Assembly (NCBI GenBank): GCA_949710005.1
Contig: OX453284.1
Span: forward strand, 740,001-804,000
Source: Ricordea florida
Taxonomy: Eukaryota; Cnidaria; Anthozoa; Corallimorpharia; Ricordeidae
Direction of reading: 5' to 3'
DNA length: 64,000 nucleotides
The notes beneath the pieces were generated by a model, which worked only from the letters and a program-made list of their open reading frames with translations, did not search any database and was not told the DNA's origin. Both the position numbers and the translations under genes were made by a program. Below are positions 58,501 through 64,000 of the stretch, in pieces. The first letter of the stretch is position 1. The number at the start of each line of letters is the position of its first letter.

Positions 58501-59713
58501 CAAAAGGTTCGAAGGGATCAATGTTTATATCAAAATATTCAACTTGATCGAATATCCAACCAGACTCTCTTTTTTGAAACTGTTCAACCAATTCAAGTAA
58601 ACGATTTGCTATAGTATCGAATAATTCAAAGAAATCAGTTGATAAAGTAATCGTTTCTACTTTTGAATGAAAGTATCCTAATTGTTCATCAGCCTGCCTT
58701 GTAACGAGATTCTCTTTTTTAAACTTACACGTAAATATAAATTTCGTCTTTATCGGTTTCTTTTCCTGGTTAATTAGATCAAGAACTTTTGGTTTGATAT
58801 GATTTAAATACTCCTTTGGTCCATACCCTTTCTTTCCATCTATCCTGTAAGTTTTCAAATAACTTCTTAATGCTGTTTGTTGTTCATTAAATTTGATCTC
58901 TTCCTCATCTTTTTTATCGTTTCTTTTTGTTTTAGGTCTTGCTCCCTCCTTCTCATAATCTCTATCACCTTTAACTTTTTTCGATTTATTTGGCGGTTTT
59001 ATTTCTTTGGGTTTATTTACTTGTTTATATCTTTCTATAAAATTTTTCGTTAGTTCTTTTGTTTTATTTTTTACTTTTTCAGGAATGTATGGTTCTACAT
59101 AATTCCAAATCTTTTTTAATATATTTTTCGGCGGATCTGGTTTTATATAATCCCAAAACTTTTTTAATATATTTTTCGGTGGATCTGGTTTTCTTGATGG
59201 TTTTTTCAATTTTGGCGGTTGTGATGGTCTAGGTGGAGGACCGGGTGGTGTTCCTGGTCTATAATTATCTGGAGAACCTGGTGGAGTTCCAGGCATTTGA
59301 TTTGGGGGTGGTGGATTTTCATTATTAAGATTATTAATAAGTTCGGGTTTTCGCAAACGATAATAATCAGGAATACCTTGTTCTCTAGCAAGTTCTCTCA
59401 ATTCTGGTACATTTAATCTTTGTAATTGGTTTTGTATATTATTTCTGGGTTCAGGAGTTGGTATTTGTTGTTGGTTTTGTAGATTATTAATAAGTTCGGC
59501 TTTTCGCATCCGATAATATCTTTGAATACCGCGCTCTCTGGCAAGTTGTTTCAATTCTACAAACCGTAATCTTTGTAGTTGGTTTTGCGGATTTTCATTA
59601 TTAATAAGATTATTAATAAGTTCAGCTTTACGCATCCTTGAATAACCTCGAATACCTCGCTCTCTGGCAAGTTCTTTTAATTCAGTAAAACGTAATCTTT
59701 CTAAATTCTCCAT
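55466..59713 (-). CDS. polB: protein-primed family B DNA polymerase, three SAP-like repeats (1415 aa)
   Basis: The start is chosen at 59713 (MENLERLRFTELKELARERG); a further in-frame ATG at 59779 lies in minisatellite. Three tandem SAP-like units (~1-115) each end RKAELINNL or RKPELINNL, then a Pro-rich linker. Next come a C2H2-like finger HFCHRCLNAF...HLEYC, exonuclease I YADFECIT (~604), HNH with DHCHLTGKYRGAAHNECN (~704-738), HNLSGYDAHLF, YHDLYLKSDVLLLADVF, polymerase A YLDANNLYGG (~1008), B KLMNNSVFGKT (~1141) and C LLFTDTDSL (~1244). Intact. It lacks the Cys-rich insert of B. Confidence 0.93.
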   Translation of the reverse strand: MENLERLRFTELKELARERGIRGYSRMRKAELINNLINNENPQNQLQRLRFVELKQLARERGIQRYYRMRKAELINNLQNQQQIPTPEPRNNIQNQLQRLNVPELRELAREQGIPDYYRLRKPELINNLNNENPPPPNQMPGTPPGSPDNYRPGTPPGPPPRPSQPPKLKKPSRKPDPPKNILKKFWDYIKPDPPKNILKKIWNYVEPYIPEKVKNKTKELTKNFIERYKQVNKPKEIKPPNKSKKVKGDRDYEKEGARPKTKRNDKKDEEEIKFNEQQTALRSYLKTYRIDGKKGYGPKEYLNHIKPKVLDLINQEKKPIKTKFIFTCKFKKENLVTRQADEQLGYFHSKVETITLSTDFFELFDTIANRLLELVEQFQKRESGWIFDQVEYFDINIDPFEPFVGSSYIDLPPILAKKKAIINVINEKDHECFKWAVTSAVYIQKNNPERLNKQMIENSNNFDWSGIEFPVSLNQINKFEKQNPYYVINVYGYDKDVYPLRISKKQKGYLINLLLISEDENNHYCWIKNISRLLATKVSKHKSKMHFCHRCLNAFQSETSLEKHLEYCATNEEVKINMIKDDDGNPLYIKFMNYNRKMRVPFVVYADFECITEKINTCSPDETKSFTKKYQKHTPSGYCYLIKFFDEKYETVIRQYTAKSSDEDVANIFVNNLELDIRKLYKKFSYKKKVNMTRNDKIRYNFSTHCHICEKELGEDKVIDHCHLTGKYRGAAHNECNLNYNIPKFFPVIFHNLSGYDAHLFIKNLGKTKGNINCIPNNEEKYISFTKQIVVDTFKNKENIQVEVKRDIRFIDSFQFMSTSLDKLVTNLPKEYFKNLNIFYKGEESKALLRKGVFPYDWFDGFDKLNASQLPPKDEFYSKLNDEEITEDNYQHAKNVWKTFNMKTMREYHDLYLKSDVLLLADVFENFRDVCQNNYGLDPAWYYTAPGLAWDATLKLTKVNLELLTDIDMLLMFEKGIRGGVSMISTRYGKANNPYMGEYDKNLPTKYIEYLDANNLYGGGMSNPLPTHGFRWMSDKDLSEWKNIPCILEVDLEYPNHLHDLHNDYPLAPERIVVNKVEKLIPNLNNKEKYVVHHETLKLYESLGLKITKIHRGITFKESAWLKPYIDLNTNLRSKANNDFEKDFFKLMNNSVFGKTMENIRNRVDIRLVTNQKDAKKLITKPNYQHRTIFCENLVAIHMKKTKLVFNKPVYLGMCILDLSKTIMFKFHYNYIKPKYGEKAKLLFTDTDSLAYLIETEDFYKDISPDVREMFDTSNYPKNHPSGIETGVNKKVINMFKDEAGGKQITEFVGLRAKLYSYRMDEGEEEKKCKGMKKAVVKKTISFDNYKNCLFNKKPQMRQMNVFRSHLHDVFTETVNKIALSADDDKRIICEDGINTFAHGHYLFKTEYGGNSVS

Positions 59714-60016
59714 TGTTATACTATTCATTCTTTTCTTTAAACCATATATAATATTCATTTTTATTTTGGCCCAGCCCATATTTCAACAATTTTTTCATTT
59801 TTATTTTGACCCAGACCATATTTTTCAACAATTTTTTTTTTCATTTTTATTTTGACCCAGACCATATTTTTCAACAATTTTTTTTTCATTTTTATTTTTA
59901 CCCAGACCATATTTTTCAACAATTTTTTTTTCATTTTTATTTTGACCCAGACCATATTTTTCAACAATTTTTTTTTCATTTTTATTTTGACCCAGACCCC
60001 GCTTTTTACAACTACT
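59584..60016 (-). repeat. right terminal inverted repeat of element C (433 bp)
   Basis: Reverse complement of 45585-46017, including the ~45-bp minisatellite. Followed by CAGTA. Confidence 0.92.
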
Positions 60017-60413
60017 CAGTATAATGAGACCCTTATCCCGCAGTCTCAAAAGTGTCTCTTGATCCGTGTCTTTTTCTAGTTTGGATCCCATTATCTGTTG
60101 TCTGCTGACATGCAGCAATATAACCATCTCAAATGGTTGAACAATGTTAAATGTTAAATATTCATGGGATCCCACCGCCACCAGAAATTTCATTTTTAGC
60201 TCATTCATGCGCACGCATGCGCAAGCAATGAATGAGTATCGTGAGGGTGCAATGTCGACGGAAGTTGTGGCCCGTAGACGAAAGTGAAAGTGTCCTCATC
60301 ACCCCTCCCTGCTTCGGGTTAACAAAAGTCCAAATAAACTTCGATGTCGCTGCATTAAGCAAGTGCAAAGAATAAAGAATGTTTGTGTGCTGTTATAAAT
60401 AAATTCAAGAGTT

Positions 60414-60647
60414 GAACGAGACTTACCAGAAGTTGAAGTTCGACTGGAATTCCACTTGCCACCATACACAGAGGGATTACTTGAGATAGCATTGCGCCTG
60501 CGTGAACTCAGTCTTTAAAGCACCAACCCTGTGCATCGTAATCAAGTTCACAACACAGGGTGGGATCCATAGGAGGGCACGTAATCCCTCTGTGTATGGT
60601 GACAAGTGGAATTCCAGTCGAACTTCAACTTTTGGTAAGTCTCGTTC
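60414..60647. repeat. foldback with ~67-bp arms
   Basis: Arms 60414-60480 and 60581-60647 are near-perfect inverse copies (GAACGAGACTTACCAGAAGT and on, with CACAGAGGGATTAC). A third, diverged copy of the inner part (CACAGAGGGACCACGTGAGA) lies near 60960 at the edge of the DIRS-type element. The foldback may be that element's inverted terminal or complementary region. Confidence 0.65.
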
Positions 60648-61037
60648 ACCAACTTGTAATGATCAGTCATTTTTTCACCAGTTCATCAGATCTTCATTCT
60701 TTCTTTGCCACCTTGTAATTGTTTATAGTAACTTTCTCACAAGTCATTTCAGCATATATTACGTCCAAAAATATAAATACTCGCTGTAATTTTCAAGTCA
60801 CACTCTCCCTCTCTCTTTCACTTCATCATTTATCTTATACGTTTTGTGTAGTTGTTCTAAAGTTTGTTCCGCTATTGCTGTAAGTAAATGATTTATCCTT
60901 AGTGAATAAAACCAGTCGAAGAAGAAGTAGTTAACACTTTTGAATTCCACCTTGTCACCCACAGAGGGACCACGTGAGATTTCAAAGACAGATGCTCAGC
61001 CGGGTTGGTCTAAACAAATTCACAGAGAAGTGAGAAT

Positions 61038-62198
61038 TCACTCCAAAACTTTATTGGCAAAAGTGTCGTCTACAATCGTTTTGTCATAAAATTTAGCAAA
61101 GGTGGACTCGGACTTCCATCCAGCCTTGTCTAAAATATCTGACAATGGAACATCATTTAACCTTGCCTTAGAAGTTAAAGTTTATCTGGTGCTATGAGGC
61201 TTAAAAATAGTTACATCAATACGTGAACATTGCAGCACAACCTTAACCCAACGACTAATTGTGTCTCTAGACACAGGCCTATGCGGCTTCTCGTAACTTA
61301 GTAACAGTTGACTATGAGACTCTCTGAGAAGCTTAGTTCTAATCAGGTACTCCCTAAGAGTGGTCACCACACACAGTTGTGGGTTTGCAAATGACTTGAG
61401 CTCAATCACCATACCTTTTGAACCTGGTTTGGATTGCTTAACATGTCCATGTAGCCGAAATGCTACTGACGTGTGATTGTCTATCATAGAATCCACATTA
61501 AGAAGAAGTAACGTTTGCCCCCTTTGGGCAGTGACTAAAGCCAACAAGGTAGTGAGTTTTAAAGTTAAACTCTTGAGAGAAATCTCATTTACAGGAGACA
61601 GAGTCTCTAAATAATCTAGAACTTGATTTACATCCCATACAGCAGTATAACGAGCCATGGCAGGGCGAGATTCAAATATTCTTTTGAGAAACCTTATAAC
61701 TAAAGGATGTTTGCCAACTGGAACTCCACCTGTTAAGGGAAGTATGCATCAAAGTGCTGAGCGAGCAGTATTAATGCTACTGTAGCTAAGCCCATCATTA
61801 AATAACTTTAACAAGAACTCTATAACGTGACCTAAAGAGGAACAATCTGGACTAATCTGTTCCCTACGACAGAAATCAAGCCATTTCTTGAAATAGGATT
61901 GATACTGTTTACTTGTGCCATGCCTCCATGACTTAAGGATAACTTGGGCTGCTTCTGCAGAAATTCCTTGCTTCTTGATGGATTCCCCGATAATTTGCAT
62001 ACAATTAGTTTCAGTTTGTTCCCCAGTGGGTGTGTTTGACTGGGTTTGCTGGGAAGATACAGTGTCTCTGTTGTCGCTGGTAACAGTCATGGTGTGCTCA
62101 CCAACATGCGCATCAGCTTCGGATACCAAGGTTGAGTCTGCCAAGTTGGAACAATCATAACCCCTTCTCCCATGTCCATTTCGATCTTCTGTAGACAA
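61038..62198 (-). pseudogene. DIRS-type tyrosine recombinase, broken
   Basis: N-terminal core-binding segment (WRHGTSKQYQSYFKKWLDFC) in the frame 61749-62198; catalytic half in 61182-61658 with TAQRGQTLLLL (first Arg) and FKPHSTR (His-x-x-Arg). Past an in-frame stop near 61182 comes DILDKAGWKSESTFAKFY, with the expected catalytic Tyr. A gap at 61659-61748 separates the two halves. Inactive as read. Confidence 0.8.
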
Positions 62199-63894
62199 CG
62201 AAGTATCAGGCTAAAGGGAAGAAAGGCATAAAATTTCTCCTGAGACCAAGAATGAGAGAAAGCATCCACAAATTGGGCTCCAGGTTCTGGCCTCCATGGC
62301 ACATAAAGAGACACTTTCGTATTGATTCTAGATACAAAGAGGTCAATTGATGGCTTTCCATAGAGCTTGACAATGTGATGAAAAATAGTTTCCTTAAGAG
62401 CCCATTCTATGTTACCGTTAAATTCCCTTGATTCCTTGTCTGCCTCAACATTCTCTATACCTGGTACAGAAATGGCTGTCAGCCATAGGTTTCTAGCAAT
62501 ACACCAGGTCCAAATATCACGTGCAATTGCATTGCACCCTAAAGAGTGTGTTCCACCCATTGAATTAATGGAAGCTACTGCGGTGGTAGTATCCATGAAA
62601 ATGTTAACATGACTATTTGACATAGAAGAGCAAAATGATTTCAGTGCAAAAAGGGTATCTAAAGTTTCTAGCTCATTAATGTGATGGTTAGACTCATTTT
62701 CAGTCCATCGGCCCCCTGTTCTGTCTACATGGCACACTGCTCCCCACCATTCTTTTGAGGCATCTGAATATATGGAAAGTGTGGGATCCCCATGGGATAT
62801 AGACTTAAATGCACTTTTGATATTGTTGACCCACCATCGGAGGTCATCAATCGATGGATCTGATAACTCCATCAATGAATTAAAGTTGCCCTTGCTTTCT
62901 ATGAGAGCTTTAATTTTATCATTTTTTAGGCGTCTGTAGTAGAGCTGGGCATACTCAACTCCAGGGAACATAGAAACCATTAAGCCTATCACTTCCGAGA
63001 CTTCTTGAATTGAGGCCTGAGGTTTTGACAATAATGCTAAACATCTCTATTGAAGCTTTTCAGCTTTTTCTGGAGTGGGCCTTACAGTCATGTTGAGGGA
63101 GTTCAAGATAAATCCCAGAGAATAGACTTTTCTTTGTTTAGTAGAAAACCCACTCTAGTCATAGGACTGACAGTGTCCTGTACATTTTTACTGCACTCAT
63201 CGGATGATGGCCCCTGGAGGTAAGTCATCAATATACCCAACATTCATGTGCCCCACTTGCCTCAAAGTGGAGTAAACATGTTTAAGCAATTTTGTTAAAA
63301 GCCGAGGAGCAGATGCAATACCGTTGAGAAGGCAGGTAAACTGAAATAATTCTCCCTTCCAAGAGAATTTTAAATATTTTTGGTAGGTTTCATCAACTGG
63401 AACAGAATAATAGGCATCTTGTAAATCGACAGATGCCATATAACATCCAGGTGTCATCAGACAGATTGCTGAAGTCAAGCTTTCCATTTTAAAATGGTGG
63501 TTATTGATATATTGACTTAAGTTCTTCAAATTTTGATGATAACTCTGTATCCTCCTGTCTTCTTTTTGCGCAGAAAAATCGAAGAGAGGAATTCTCCTTG
63601 ACAGGGTTGAGAATTAACAATGACTCCTTTTTTGAGAAGTTTTTCTAACTCTGCATCAACAATACGTGTTTCTTCTGGATTAAATATAATTTCCTTTGGA
63701 GGAAAACCTTGAGTAGGTGGGGGGTCGATAAACTCAACGTTAAAACCTTTGACTGTCTTAAGAATCTGTGGATCCGATGTTAATTCTCTCCATTCAGGGA
63801 GGAAATATTTTAGTCTACCTGCTGGCTCAAGATCTGTTTTTTTACAAAAAAGATCTGAATATACCTCTGGTAAGTCCGCAGAATTTGGGTTCAT
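62087..63894 (-). pseudogene. DIRS-type reverse transcriptase/RNase H, frameshifted
   Basis: Open pieces: 63526-63894 (GVIVNSQPCQGEFLSSIFLR, RT fingers), 63197-63529 (ASVDLQDAYYSVPVDE and VGYIDDLPPG, RT palm with YIDD), and 62087-63031 (SIYSDASKEWWGAVCH and HHINELETLDTLFALKSF, RNase H with D, E, D residues). Frameshifts near 63527 and 63195 separate them. No intact polyprotein. Confidence 0.85.
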
Positions 63895-64000
63895 GTCTTT
63901 TGACCCTTGTGCTTGAGGTAGTCTGAATTCTGAGGGGTAGGACCGCGATTTACGGTCGATCGCCAGCCTAAAAAATACTTCTGTTGTCCCTTCACTCAGA

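Larger units (their letters stand above)
45585..60016. mobile_element. Maverick/Polinton-like element C, complete ends (14.4 kb)
   Basis: Starts AGTAGTTGTAAAAAGCGGGG and ends with the reverse complement; flanked by CAGTA at 45580-45584 and 60017-60021. Its gene plan mirrors element B in the opposite orientation. Polymerase, integrase, capsid and ATPase are intact; the large structural gene has frameshifts. It lacks the AWHPxR gene of B. Confidence 0.92.
60950..64000 (-). mobile_element. DIRS-type retrotransposon, decayed, cut by window edge
   Basis: Minus-strand order: reverse transcriptase, RNase H, tyrosine recombinase, the plan of DIRS1-like elements. Frameshifts and stops occur in all parts. 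The left end is approximate and the 5' part lies beyond the window. Confidence 0.8.

Noticed and set aside
1-64000. rRNA genes, tRNA genes or bacterial-type operon signals
   Set aside because: None seen; the only tRNA-like sequence is the SINE head near 36938, which lacks a convincing cloverleaf.

Overview
The window is animal nuclear DNA. It holds two spliced genes of conserved animal families (a d4/DPF PHD-finger gene complete in eight exons, and the last two exons of an NPC2 lipid-transfer gene), many MITE-like foldbacks, a Tigger-type and a Harbinger-type DNA transposon, a tRNA-derived SINE, a decayed DIRS-type retrotransposon and microsatellites. The protein families, and the type of large DNA transposon present, fit a cnidarian, possibly a stony coral or anemone. 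That attribution is inference.

The dominant content is three virus-like Maverick/Polinton (adintovirus-like) elements. Element A (1 to about 10.6 kb) is cut by the left window edge and is less AT-rich. Element B (13823-28244) and element C (45585-60016) are complete at both ends. Each is about 14.4 kb, begins AG and ends CT, and has equal-length terminal inverted repeats (314 bp in B, 433 bp in C) and a 5-bp target duplication (AAAGC for B, CAGTA for C). A fourth, solitary capsid-gene relic lies at 43.1-44.0 kb.

B and C share one gene plan: protein-primed DNA polymerase B, a convergent retrovirus-like integrase, then a divergent block on the strand opposite the integrase. That block holds a presumed double jelly-roll major capsid protein, an A32-like packaging ATPase, a conserved 175-190-aa protein, several small membrane proteins, a penton-like candidate and a large structural candidate with a C-terminal membrane anchor. 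At the far end, in the other orientation, is a Cys/His-knuckle gene. Element A has the same core plus a TFIIB-like transcription factor between polymerase and integrase. I recognise no adenain-type protease in B or C. Each element carries at least one lesion: a nonsense codon in the ATPase of A and of B, and frameshifts in the large structural gene of C. They therefore look recently active but currently defective.

The most notable unexplained structure is regulatory. A recurrent hairpin motif (TAAAGA followed by GATTTCTTACT, a 4-nt loop and AGTAAAAAATC) sits directly against the start codons of several structural genes in both B and C. A separate GTTATATAACC hairpin lies between convergent genes in both. 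The inverted repeats run into the coding sequences of the two outermost genes, so these share a promoter, start codon and N-terminal SAP-like segment.

Layout: 0-10.6 kb element A; 10.6-12.2 kb Harbinger derivative with a nine-fold in-frame HTH repeat; 12.2-13.8 kb no gene seen; 13.8-28.2 kb element B; 28.2-29.8 kb NPC2 3' end; 30-34 kb repeats; 34.6-42.3 kb DPF gene with MITEs in introns; 43.1-44.9 kb capsid relic and non-LTR fragment; 45.6-60.0 kb element C; 60.4-64 kb foldback and DIRS-type retroelement.
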